From the NCBI GenBank assembly GCA_022592445.1, contig JABYQR010000596.1, positions 1 through 17,440 of the forward strand: a stretch of DNA of 17,440 bases. Reading direction: 5' to 3'. The position numbers were made by a program, and so were the translations under genes. A model generated the notes under the pieces. The model saw only the letters and a list, made by a program, of their open reading frames with translations. It searched no databases and was not told the origin of the DNA. This document shows, in pieces, positions 1 through 8,154 of the stretch. This DNA comes from Cytidiella melzeri. Lineage: Eukaryota > Basidiomycota > Agaricomycetes > Polyporales > Irpicaceae. Position 1 is the first letter of the stretch. Every line of letters begins with the position of its first letter.

Positions 1-321
1 TCCTGTTGTCTAGCTCTTATAACGAGCTGTCTGACACCAGACTCCACTATCGCCTGTGGGGAGGCATACTTTCATCATGTTGGCATAATGCCAACCCCTG
101 CTCTGATCAGCTCTAGGAGCGTCGGGCGAGAGGGTGATTCAAGTTGTGCGCATCAAGGCAAGGCCTAGACACGACTACCACTTAAAGCCTATGGTCCGGC
201 TACCTCTATTTCTAGAGGATTTGTAGAGGGGCCCACGCACAGGCACAAGACCTAGAAGAAAGGGGAAAGAAACCTCCAGCACGTCCAAAGACGTGAGGGA
301 GTAGGGGCAGTCTTATCCAAA
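1..321 (-). other. Presumed leader side of a minus-strand retroelement
   Basis: This stretch lies downstream, in minus-strand sense, of the LTR-like region that ends near 322. I see no gag-like reading frame and no convincing primer-binding site. Sequence just inside the proposed LTR edge (ACA followed by TTTGGATAAG on the minus strand) resembles the ACA-TTAGGT junctions of the two LTRs at the other end of the window, which is the only reason to call it leader. It could equally be unrelated flank. Confidence 0.3.
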
Positions 322-483
322 TGTAACACTTAAGGTTACACTCACCAGATAAGTAGTTAACTTGAGGGGGAGATAGAGATATAGAGAGTAAGAGGTGTGG
401 TGAGCGAAGTACTGGAGAGTACAAGGTAGTCCTTTATCAACAGAGTGGATAAGACTGAGGGGATATGCCCTCAGGAGTGCCTC

Positions 484-491
484 TATATATA
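484..491 (-). promoter_or_regulatory. TATA box of the minus-strand LTR
   Basis: TATATATA lies about 160 bp before the proposed LTR end, in minus-strand sense. The two other LTR-like regions have TATATATA (15821-15828) and TATATAAA (16572-16579) at equivalent places. The role is inferred from position and composition. Confidence 0.4.
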
Positions 492-715
492 CATGAAGGG
501 GAGGACCCCAGGTACTACCCTAAGACCCCTAATACCTACATGAGTAAGCGAAGTAATCTACCTTACTAAGCATGCCCTATGCCCTAGTGGTGCCACTTCA
601 ATAATCAACCAATAGCAATTGTCCCCATGACCTGACCCCATGACCCAGCTCCAAGGCTAGACTTGTTCTAGCTTGTTCTAAGACAAGGCTAGACTTTTCC
701 AGAAGGTTCTAAGAA

Positions 716-757
716 CTATGACATCATCTAATGGAATGTTCTATGCTATGACATCAT
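716..757. promoter_or_regulatory. Paired CTATGACATCAT motifs in LTR U3
   Basis: CTATGACATCAT occurs at 716-727 and again at 746-757, exactly 30 bp apart. The core resembles bZIP (AP-1/ATF-like) sites, and the spacing is near three helical turns. They lie in what would be the U3 enhancer part of the LTR. Binding is inferred only. Confidence 0.3.
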
Positions 758-820
758 AGTTCCAGCAAGTTCCACAAGGTTCCAGAGAGTTCTATCATGT
801 GATACACAGATAAGGAAAGG

Positions 821-960
821 AGCGCATCAGCGCATCAGAGACAGGAGGCGCATCAGCGCATCAATTGATAGGCACTGAGAATAAGCGCCGGAATAGGCGC
901 CTGATAAGCGCCAGATAAGCGCTGGATAAGCGCCTAAATAGACGCCGGATAAGCGCTTAA
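821..960. repeat. GCGCATCA and ATAAGCGC short-repeat block
   Basis: The first part repeats GCGCATCA four times in two pairs. The second part has six degenerate units of the form GATAAGCGCC / AATAGGCGCC. Many units are self-complementary around GGCGCC or AGCGCT. The block sits just outside the proposed LTR edge and may belong to a mobile element end. No coding frame is credible here. Confidence 0.6.
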
Positions 961-1247
961 ATATTCCCAATAATACCGTTGCCTGGTAAGGCAAGTCTTG
1001 TAGAAACATTGAAAATCTGTGACACCTAGGCACGGTGGGTGTGCGACGGCACAGCATGTATACTCCTGAGCGTGACCTTATCTGATTGGGCAAGGGTCTT
1101 AACAGCTAGATATATGCTGGTTCTGCCTTTTGCCGTCCGAATGCGCTATGAGCTACCTGCAGACACACAGCACTTTTGCTGGCATACACAGCAAACAAGC
1201 TCAACTAATCCTGTACATTGCACATGTTCTGGAGCTCGTCCGTAGTG
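961..1247. other. Unassigned stretch downstream of the first secreted-protein gene
   Basis: This interval holds the presumed 3' flank of the minus-strand gene ending at 1248. Open frames here are short and of random composition. I recognise nothing in it. Confidence 0.5.
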
Positions 1248-1780
1248 CTACATGAGTGGTCGCATAACTGGAGGTGCACTGGGGCTTGTTGTGTCGTTAC
1301 TGTGTTTGTCGGCTTCCTTCATCTTGTGGTGGATATAAAGCACATAGGCTCCACCCGCAGCAGCTGTTACGGCCGTCCCCGCCCCGGCGAGAATAAGCTC
1401 ATCTTTCAATAACTCATCCATGGCGCATGTAACTACTTGGGATTGTCGCTCAGTAGCACCTCTATCGTCCATGATATCAGTCCTATTAGGAGACATATCC
1501 GGACGACAACTTACCTGGAGTCATGTCTGTTGAGGATGTGGGCAATGTGGCTGAAGGATTCCGCATCGCTCGAGGGAGGTTCTGCACGGCGCATCTGTTC
1601 CTTGTGGACTTGTTGCAGAATGTCCCGGGCTGCGATGCCAGCCCCAATGGCCGTGCCATCGATGGGCTCAGCGCGGGCCTGCAACCCAGCAGCAGGGACG
1701 GTGGCTTTCCGAGCACCATCCAAACGACCGATGGGTGCAGAGAGAGTGGGGACAGCGGCGACAAGGATAGCTTTGAGCAT
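1248..1780 (-). CDS. Predicted secreted small protein, family copy A (two exons)
   Basis: I do not recognise this family. The model joins 1780-1515 and 1461-1248 (159 aa) across a 53-bp intron with GTAAGT donor and GATAG acceptor. The start at 1780 is chosen because it begins a short hydrophobic leader (MLKAILVAAVPTLSAP), whereas the in-frame ATG at 1864 would add a non-hydrophobic extension. Exon 1 continues with a VPAAGLQA stretch and a GTAIGAGIAARD block, then a Ser/Asp/Glu-rich tail. Exon 2 holds a Gly/Ala-rich hydrophobic segment (near residues 112-130) followed by a basic, then Ser/Thr/Pro-rich, end. A paralogue at 5619-6316 shares the leader, these blocks and the intron, which makes both likely real. 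It may be secreted or become a membrane protein through the exon 2 segment. Function is unknown. Confidence 0.6.
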
Positions 1781-2189
1781 TACATGTGCAATACCAGCGT
1801 TGAACTCACCTGGTCGTAGAGTATACCGTGACGGTGTTCCCTGTCCCGGCGTGTAGCACTCCATGCTTGTTTCTTGTGATGCCGAGTAGCGTTCGGTTCG
1901 AACTGCTATTCGGGAAGTGATCCGGACCGTTCAGATGCCCACCGACGTTTGCATCAGTTGGTGCTACAGTACCTCTCCTTCATCGTCCTTTCCACCACCA
2001 ACATCTTCTTGTTGTTAAAGTCTTCCCATCGCGCTTCTATATTCTAATTCGCTCGTCTGCTACGAGCCGGATCTCACAGTCATCTCTGGGACGCTGGAGT
2101 GATCACACAGGCCCTTCTAACCTTCAACTCCATACTTGCCAGGTCAACCAAGCCAAAGGAACACCCTCGCTTCACCGTGGTCGCTCACA
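1781..2189. promoter_or_regulatory. Divergent intergenic region between secreted gene A and trehalase
   Basis: About 410 bp separate the two divergent start codons, so the promoters must share this interval. The trehalase side is pyrimidine-rich (CCTTTCCACC, CATCTTCTTG), as is common upstream of fungal start codons. I see no clear TATA box or stress-response element. A CCAG-GTGAGT donor-like site near 1807-1812 on the minus strand could mark a 5'-UTR intron of gene A. Confidence 0.4.
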
Positions 2190-4936
2190 ATGGCTCCCTC
2201 TTTGAACCACCCAGCAGCCGTGACCTTCATAGATGACCAAAAGGCGGTACACAGCGAAGCCGCCGAATACTACGGTGGACAAGAGCAGTTTAGTCGAGGA
2301 CGAACATACAGCGCCGTTAGTCTGTCCAAACCTTGACAGTCATGTACTTGATGTTTCTCATCCGTTATGCTAGTCTTTCGCACACGGGTATAATCCAAAG
2401 AGGGCACCTCAGTTTCAGGACGAGTTGCATCGGCGAAGCAGGCGAATGTCACACGATGAGAAGAGCATCACAGCTCCTCGTCGCTTCCTCATAGATGTCG
2501 AGGAGACTATCCGTGTCGTTCTGGAGCAAGAGGATACCGATGGAGACTTCCAGATCAGTGTTACGGATGCTGGCCCCAAACTCATACCACTGGGCACAGC
2601 GACCAGCAATGGGTTCAAGACATTTGATATTCGAGTCAGTACCATTCAGTACCATGCGCAAAACCGATGGTTTGTTTGACCACTCTTATAGGGAACATAC
2701 ATGCTCTCCAACCTCCTCCAGGAACTTGCCTTGGCGAGAGACCACGGCCGCAAACGTATTGTTCTGGACGAAGCTCGTTTGACTGAGAACCCAGTGGACC
2801 GACTTTCTCGCATGATCAAGAACTCCTTCTGGCACGCCCTCACTCGTCGCATCGATGGTGACGGTCTCGAGATTATCTGCGCAGATCCCAAGAATCGTAC
2901 GGGACGCGTCAACCCGCGTATATATGTCCCGCACGGCGAGCCAGCCATGGCGGAGTATTATCGAAAAGTCGCGAGAGAGAAGCCTCACTTGAACCTGGAC
3001 GTTCAAGTTCTCCCTCCGAAACCAGACGATCCCGTCTTCGTCAAGAGTCTCAACATGAAGCCTGGTATCCTTGCGCTTGAGATGACTGAAGTGGACGATC
3101 CCAAAACAGGCAAGACTTTGAAGGGTGTACCTTTTGTTGTGCCAGGCGCTCGCTTCAACGAGGTAAAGTCGTTGTTTGAGCATCCAACGACGCAAGCTGA
3201 TTGTGGAAATTTAGCTGTACAACTGGGACTCATACTTCATCTCGCTAGGCCTTCTCATCGACGGTCAGGTCAATATGGCGAAAGGCATGGTAGACCACTT
3301 CATCTTTGAGATCAAGCATTACGGGAAGATATTGAACGGCAGCCGAAGCTACTACCTCTGTCGCACACAACCCCCTTTTCTTACCGACATGGCCCTTCAG
3401 ATATACAACCAGCTGGATCGTTTAGACGTTGAGGCAAATCGAGTTTGGCTGAAGCGCGCGATTAGAGCTGCAATCAAGGAGTATCACACTATCTGGGTTG
3501 CCGAGCCTCGCATGGACCCGAAGACAGGGCTGTCAAGGTTCCGCCCGGACGGACTGGGAATTCCCCCAGAGACTGAGGCGACACACTTTACGCACATTCT
3601 GGAGCCATACGCGCACAAACACGGCTTGTCGATCAACGAGTTCAGCGAAAGGTACAATAACGGCACATTGAAGGAGCCCGGGTTGGACGAATATTTCCTT
3701 CACGATCGGGCAGTCCGTGAGTCTGGCCATGACACGACGTACCGTTTCGAAAAGCGTTGTGCGAACCTCGGGACGATCGACCTCCAGACGTTGCTGTATA
3801 AATACGAAGTTGACATCGGTACAGCCATCCGTGAGGTGTTCGACGACGAGCTTGACCTCGAGGAGGAGTTCGACTTGTCGCCGTGGCCGGTGACTCCTGA
3901 AACGTATGCGAATCCTCAACGCGAAAAATCGACAACTCGGCCTCAGACGAGTGCGGAGTGGTTTGAGCGCGCGGAGTGGAGGAGGGATATCATTGACAAG
4001 TACTGTTGGAACGAAAGCAAAGGTTTGTACTTCGACTACGATACTGTCCAGGAAAAGCAGAGTTTGTACGAGAGCGTCACTGCCTTCTGGACGTTGTGGG
4101 CGGGATGTGCGAGCGAGGAGCAGGCGTGGAAACTCCTGTGGGTTTCTTTTGGTCTGCGCAGGCCAGGTTTAAAGCTCATATCGTTGTGATGCGTAGGTCG
4201 CAATCCTTGAAGAAGTTCGAGGTACTCGGCGGCCTCGTCTCCGGGACAGAAGAGTCCAGAGGTAAAATCTCACTCGATCGCCCGAATCGACAGTGGGATT
4301 ACCCGTGGGTTTTTGCTATTGCTTCTCAGGAGATTCGCGAGCTGATGCCTAATGCTGCCCTTGATAGGTATGCTTGGCCTCCTCACCAGATTATGGCGTG
4401 GGTTGGCTTGGAGCGTTATGGTTACTTAGAAGAGGCCCAGCGACTGGCCTACCGATTTCTCTACATGTGAGCAAATTTGGTCCCTCGTGGCGGCATATAG
4501 TCATACTTGAATAGGATGACTACTGCTTTCGTTGATTTCAACGGTGTCGTGCCAGAAAAGTTCGATGCGGTCAAGCTGTCGCATCTCGTAGACGCGGAGT
4601 ACGGCAACCAAGGCATTGACTTCAAAATGGTGCCCCGTGAAGGCTTTGGTTGGATGAATGGTATGTCTCTCGAGTCCTATGCACTTCTTTCTTTACCAAC
4701 AGTTTGTATCAGCTGCCTACCAAGTCGGCTTGTCGTATCTCTCTACTGGTATGCGGCGCGCCGTCTCTGCGTGCACCAGCCCAGAGGTGTTCTTCGGCAG
4801 CGCAGCCATCCCCCAGCACATATCGAACCAACTATATTCCCATGCCTCTACCACAGATCCACTCAACCTCGCTATGGAGACTCTCAACCTCGGAGACCCT
4901 GTTATGACCCCGTCGCCCATATCACCTGCGTATTGA
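2190..4936 (+). CDS. NTH1: Neutral trehalase (GH37), complete, 8 exons
   Basis: It hydrolyses cytosolic trehalose to two glucose molecules, draining the storage sugar when growth resumes. Exons are 2190-2315, 2374-2634, 2692-3162, 3215-4137, 4197-4304, 4368-4466, 4515-4660 and 4713-4936; introns are 48-63 bp and the joined frame gives 785 aa, slightly longer than yeast Nth1. The start has a CACAATGGC context. The N-terminus carries basic phosphorylation-type motifs, RGRTYS (S41), RRS (S64) and RRMS (S68), matching the PKA-controlled region of neutral trehalases. A Ca-binding loop, [12 protein letters not shown], lies at residues 96-107. Trehalase signature 1 reads PGARFNELYNWDSY (280-293, split by intron 3) with Ala for the usual Gly. 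RESGHD places the likely catalytic Asp at 459. Signature 2 is QWDYPYAWPP (626-635). No secretion signal is present, as expected. Introns 4 and 5 both use GTGGGT donors. Confidence 0.96.
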
Positions 4937-5536
4937 CACGGCATTGTGTGAAGGGCTATATATTCTACGTGGAGTTGCTACCGCAACACTTAATTAACCT
5001 ATAATTCCTTTGTTTTCGTTTTCCCCCCTCCCACAATGGACTAAGCTCGTTCTTGTCAGCAATGTAGAAAATTCACGCCCTTTTAGACTGCAAATTGTGA
5101 CGGTAATTCTCGTGGCAACATCCTTTTCGTAGACAATGGCATACAGAAAGATAAGCAACCTCAGGCTCAGCTGCAGTCGTTGCGGGCTGTATTCAAAGAC
5201 AGAGAGAGAGAGAGAGATCGCAAGGCAGCTTTCGAGCGAAGGCGCATTTGCGTCAGACATGGATGTGTGGGATAGGATACTTAAGGCCCAGTATAACCTC
5301 GATGTTTATCTCCAGCGCATGCCACGTACTATGTATGCGTTATAAAACTCTACAGCACCTGTTGCCAGCAGCGCTGCGCACACGCCAGCCGATTAAGCTC
5401 AAAACAAATACATTCCTACTTCAGCGCACTTCCGCCTGCACACCGTAACCTACTGCTACGTCAATTCATATCCTTCATTCGAAATTGACAATGCTGTCAT
5501 CCTCAGAGTACAGAGTACATATCGAGTGGATCAGGT
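4937..5536. other. Trehalase 3' flank and unassigned spacer
   Basis: The first part (TATATATTC, TAATTAACC, then a T/C-rich run to about 5035) is probably the trehalase 3' UTR. The remainder has no frame I would trust: one 69-codon frame from 5136 has poor composition and runs through the GA microsatellite. On the minus strand, 5536 downward would be the start of a decayed third exon of the adjacent secreted-protein gene. Confidence 0.4.
5201..5217. repeat. AG dinucleotide microsatellite
   Basis: Eight AG units in a row, downstream of the trehalase gene. No function is implied. Confidence 0.8.
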
Positions 5537-5618
5537 CTGTCGTCCCATGGCGTCAGTACTGGCAACATCGACAGGCGGAAGATGACTTACTTACCTGGAG
5601 GTGACTCGGTCGAAGGTG
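5537..5618 (-). repeat. Duplicated exon-end plus intron module of secreted gene B
   Basis: On the minus strand this segment holds CACCTCCAG followed by a GTAAGT donor and 58 bp ending GACGACAG. It matches the exon 1 end and first intron of the same gene (CCTCCAG-GTAACT, with CAGTACTGAC and CCATG shared inside the intron). In the duplicate, a one-base length difference creates an in-frame TAA at 5619-5621 before the donor. The second intron, if still spliced, therefore lies in the 3' UTR or belongs to a broken extension. Confidence 0.6.
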
Positions 5619-6316
5619 TTAGCGATATCTGATAGCCTTCAGGCTAAAGGACTCTGTGTCGCTCTCGGTAGAGTCCTCGCGGCGAGTGTTGTTAGACTGC
5701 GGGTCCTTTATCGGGTTTACTTTGTCAGCCGCCACGGCAGCACCGCCCAGGGCCGCAATGCCCGCGGTCACCAAACCAGATATTGCCGACATTTTTGCCA
5801 GTGGACTCCAAGTACTCCAGGGTTTGATTTTGAATAGTGCTCGCGACACTAACGCTTGTGGGATCCCGGCAGTCTCGGTGGCATCTCTATCGTGCATGGT
5901 GTCAGTACTGATAACGTACATATACTGAAGATAAGTTACCTGGAGGAAAGTCCGTCGAAGATGTCAGCATTTTCGGACTCGAAGAGCCTGAAGGATCCGG
6001 TGTCACTCTCGGTGGATTCTTCGCGGCGACGTGGGGGAGGGAAAGTCAGCTTTGCATTCGCGAGTGGCAAGCTGGGCATTTGTTCCCTTTGTGGTTTGTA
6101 CACTTCGTCCTGAAGGTCCCGGTCGGCAATGCCAGCCCCAACGGCCGTGCCACCGATAACCTCAGCTGCATTTTTTGACAAAACGTGGGCCTGCAACCCA
6201 GTAGCAGGCACGCTGGCTCTCTCGAGAAGCAACCGGCCGATGGAGATAGGTGCAGAAAATGTAAGGAAAGCGGCGGCGAGGATAGTTCCGAGAGCAAAGA
6301 CGGCGGAGAAGTGCAT
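5619..6316 (-). CDS. Predicted secreted small protein, family copy B (two coding exons)
   Basis: Paralogue of the gene at 1248-1780; function unknown. The model joins 6316-5940 and 5886-5619 (214 aa) across a 53-bp intron, the same length and phase as in copy A, with the same GATAG acceptor and a shared start of exon 2 (R-x-A-T-E). The start at 6316 opens a clear signal peptide (MHFSAVFALGTILAAAFLTF, cut expected near FSAP). Blocks shared with A include SAPI...GRL, VPATGLQA, GTAVGAGIADRD and REQM. Exon 2 has a Gly/Ala-rich hydrophobic segment (SGLVTAGIAALGGAAVAA). The exon 1 tail RREESTESDTGSF is repeated near the end of exon 2 as RREDSTESDTESF, so part of exon 1 with its splice site was duplicated into or after exon 2. 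It could be a cell-wall or effector-like protein, but nothing proves that. Confidence 0.6.
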
Positions 6317-7300
6317 GATCAAGAGCAAAAAAAATGGGGCGGGAGGGTACACGGGTTTGCGAATGTAAGAATGGGATAATACGTATGAAGATGAGCTACC
6401 AGAAGGTGAGAAAGAGAGTTCAGGTTTGCATGATTGGATTTGAGTACTCACCAGCCAGTGCTAACTTGCGTGAGCCGAATGAAACGAACGGGAGCTCTCA
6501 AAGCCAGGGGAATAAGATTGCGCTGCACGGACCGTATTTATGTGAGCCCCTCGAAGCACCGATACCTAGATGCATCAGCTGTCCTGATAATCCTGAAACA
6601 TGTGTTGTTCGTCGCGCCAAATAACCGTTACGCAGGTCGATAGATGGAGCCGGTCGACAACGTGTTCTTGGCATTACCTGGAGGTGAAAAGACCTTGAAG
6701 AGGCTCAGCAGCATAACTCCCCGCGGCCGATAGTCCTGCGTGTATATGAAGAACTGGGAGTGAGTGTTGGTCTTGCTGCAGTGTAATGCTGTGACGTCGG
6801 GTATTCACCGTGCCCCTATCAAAGCCCCAGAAAGTATCATGCTTAGCCAGCGAATGCCTTTCCGTTGAACCTACGGTTGTACTTACCCATGAGAGCATCA
6901 TCAGAGGGCATCAAGACAGGTGGGAAGTGGGTCTCTTACTACATATGCATGGCACCCATGGTAGCGGTGATATCGCGAGCCACTGCACCACGACACAACA
7001 GCTTGTGTCAGACCTGTTGTCGGGACGACGAGGGCTGTTGTCCTGTGCTTTGAATGTGATATAGTGGAGTCTCGACCTCCACCAGATACCCGCTTTCTAA
7101 ATATGTTGTGTCAACCACGCCTCCGAGTTCTGAGACCTGAGCGTTCTACGCCTCGTTTGGACTGTCTTCCATTGGTACTGGTGCTGCCACCGCTTTCATA
7201 GACTCGCCAGCCAGTCCGGACGCAAGCAAAACGCGCCAACCGGGACAAGCATGAACGGCTGGGAACGAGCCTACCGCTTGCTCACTCTCCTCTCCGCTAG
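6317..7300. other. Unassigned region, possible decayed third family copy
   Basis: On the minus strand a frame from 6901 to 6674 ends at CACCTCCAG-GTAATG, the same exon-end and donor words seen in secreted gene B, and a CATG-GGTAAGTAC donor-like site lies near 6882-6890. The protein it would encode does not otherwise resemble copies A or B. The rest, including 6910-7140, shows only short frames of unremarkable composition. Confidence 0.25.
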
Positions 7301-7603
7301 TCCAGCATACAGCCGTGCATTCCCTTTCGGTCAGTGACTGCGCTGCTGTTGCCACCCAATCCGTCGTACCAGTGGCCAGAACGGCAATACGCAATCACTA
7401 TTCTCTCCAACGCGAACGAGCTCTTCAAAGGCCCGGTACCGGTGAGCTCGTCCATTGATTCAACACTTTTGTCCGTTGAATGGACATGCCCGCGTCTCTC
7501 TGAGGTGTTGACACGAGTCTTGCCTCTATACGACGATGGTAGCGTGTACTGCTTGCTGAATGACGCACCCGAGTCGGGTGACATGGCAATGAAGGCGTGC
7601 TAG
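7301..7603 (+). CDS. Candidate terminal exon of an unrecognised gene
   Basis: A frame of 100 codons opens right after an acceptor-like CCGCTAG and ends at TAG (7601-7603). The product has balanced composition, with segments such as SYQWPERQYAITIL and LPLYDDGSVYCLLNDAPES, and looks more like real protein than the overlapping frames. No ATG begins it, so it would need upstream exons; a possible one around 7146-7250 is not convincing. I do not recognise a family. A minus-strand frame at 7146-7394 is a weaker alternative. Confidence 0.28.
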   Translation, partial: SSIQPCIPFRSVTALLLPPNPSYQWPERQYAITILSNANELFKGPVPVSSSIDSTLLSVEWTCPRLSEVLTRVLPLYDDGSVYCLLNDAPESGDMAMKAC

Positions 7604-8154
7604 CATTGTGGCACGGCGCCAAAGGAGTCAGTGACTCGACATTGAAGCTATCGTATATATAGCCTCGAGATGGCTCACCTTGTCATACTTTGAGCGTTGT
7701 TCTAAAACAAAGATCTCGAGGCTTAGTCGTTGTGAATTGTTCCCATATAGAGAGAAAGAGAGAGAGAAAGAGAGAAAGCGAGCCCAAGTTACCGCCAAGT
7801 AGTAGCTGCGACTGCTCTAGAATCTTTTTGTTTTCCAAAGCTGCTGGCCATCATCTTTCAAGTGGCGTCATGGTCGAGCAAAGCTTCCGCACCAGACATG
7901 TACGTGTCGGAGACTCAAGAGAGTACAAGTACTGGTCGACCAGTGAGAACCTCAAATGACTCAGCTCCAAGACTCACCTGACTTTAAAGCATTTCCCTCA
8001 CCCGCCATTGAACGTTTACTGTAACGCGGCAGAGCAGTGATACAGAGGCGGCAATACTAGAAAGGAAATTCCCGACGTCATCTCGAGCTGCGCACATCCC
8101 GCCACACCCCACAACCACCTCAGGCTCTGTCACTGTCTTTGCCATGTACATCAA
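7604..8154. promoter_or_regulatory. Upstream region of the ATG15 gene
   Basis: This is about 550 bp between the candidate exon and the lipase start. It contains the purine repeat at 7749-7778, a TATATATAG word near 7653-7661, and C/A-rich and CT-rich stretches (CCACACCCCACAACC) just before the ATG. These fit a fungal promoter and 5' UTR, but no specific site can be assigned. Confidence 0.35.
7749..7778. repeat. GA-rich microsatellite
   Basis: Thirty bases of AG and AAAG units without interruption, upstream of the ATG15 gene. Confidence 0.8.

Larger units (their letters stand above)
322..807 (-). mobile_element. LTR-like promoter region of a retrotransposon
   Basis: Read on the minus strand, this segment begins TGTGTATCACATGATAG and ends near TGTTACA, the TG...CA layout of an LTR. 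It contains GGAACCTTGTGGAAC-type words, an AGTACCTGGGGTCC block and a TATATATA box at 484-491, in the same order as in the LTR at 16419-16835 (CACATGATCATAG, GGAACATTGTGGAAC, GGTACCAGGGGTCC, TATATAAA). Shared order suggests one retroelement superfamily. Both boundaries are estimates, and a partner LTR is not in the window, so it may be a solo LTR or the start of an element running off the left edge. Confidence 0.5.

Noticed and set aside
1437..1856. Plus-strand frame of 139 codons over secreted gene A
   Set aside because: It is antisense to the two-exon gene that has a conserved paralogue and intron, and its composition (Arg/Ala/Ser-rich) is typical of a shadow frame.
5136..5345. Plus-strand frame of 69 codons after the trehalase gene
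   Set aside because: It runs through the AG microsatellite (giving a TERERE run), lacks homologous features and has no supporting signals.
6129..6368. Plus-strand frames over secreted gene B
   Set aside because: Antisense to exon 1 of copy B, whose signal peptide and conserved blocks match copy A.
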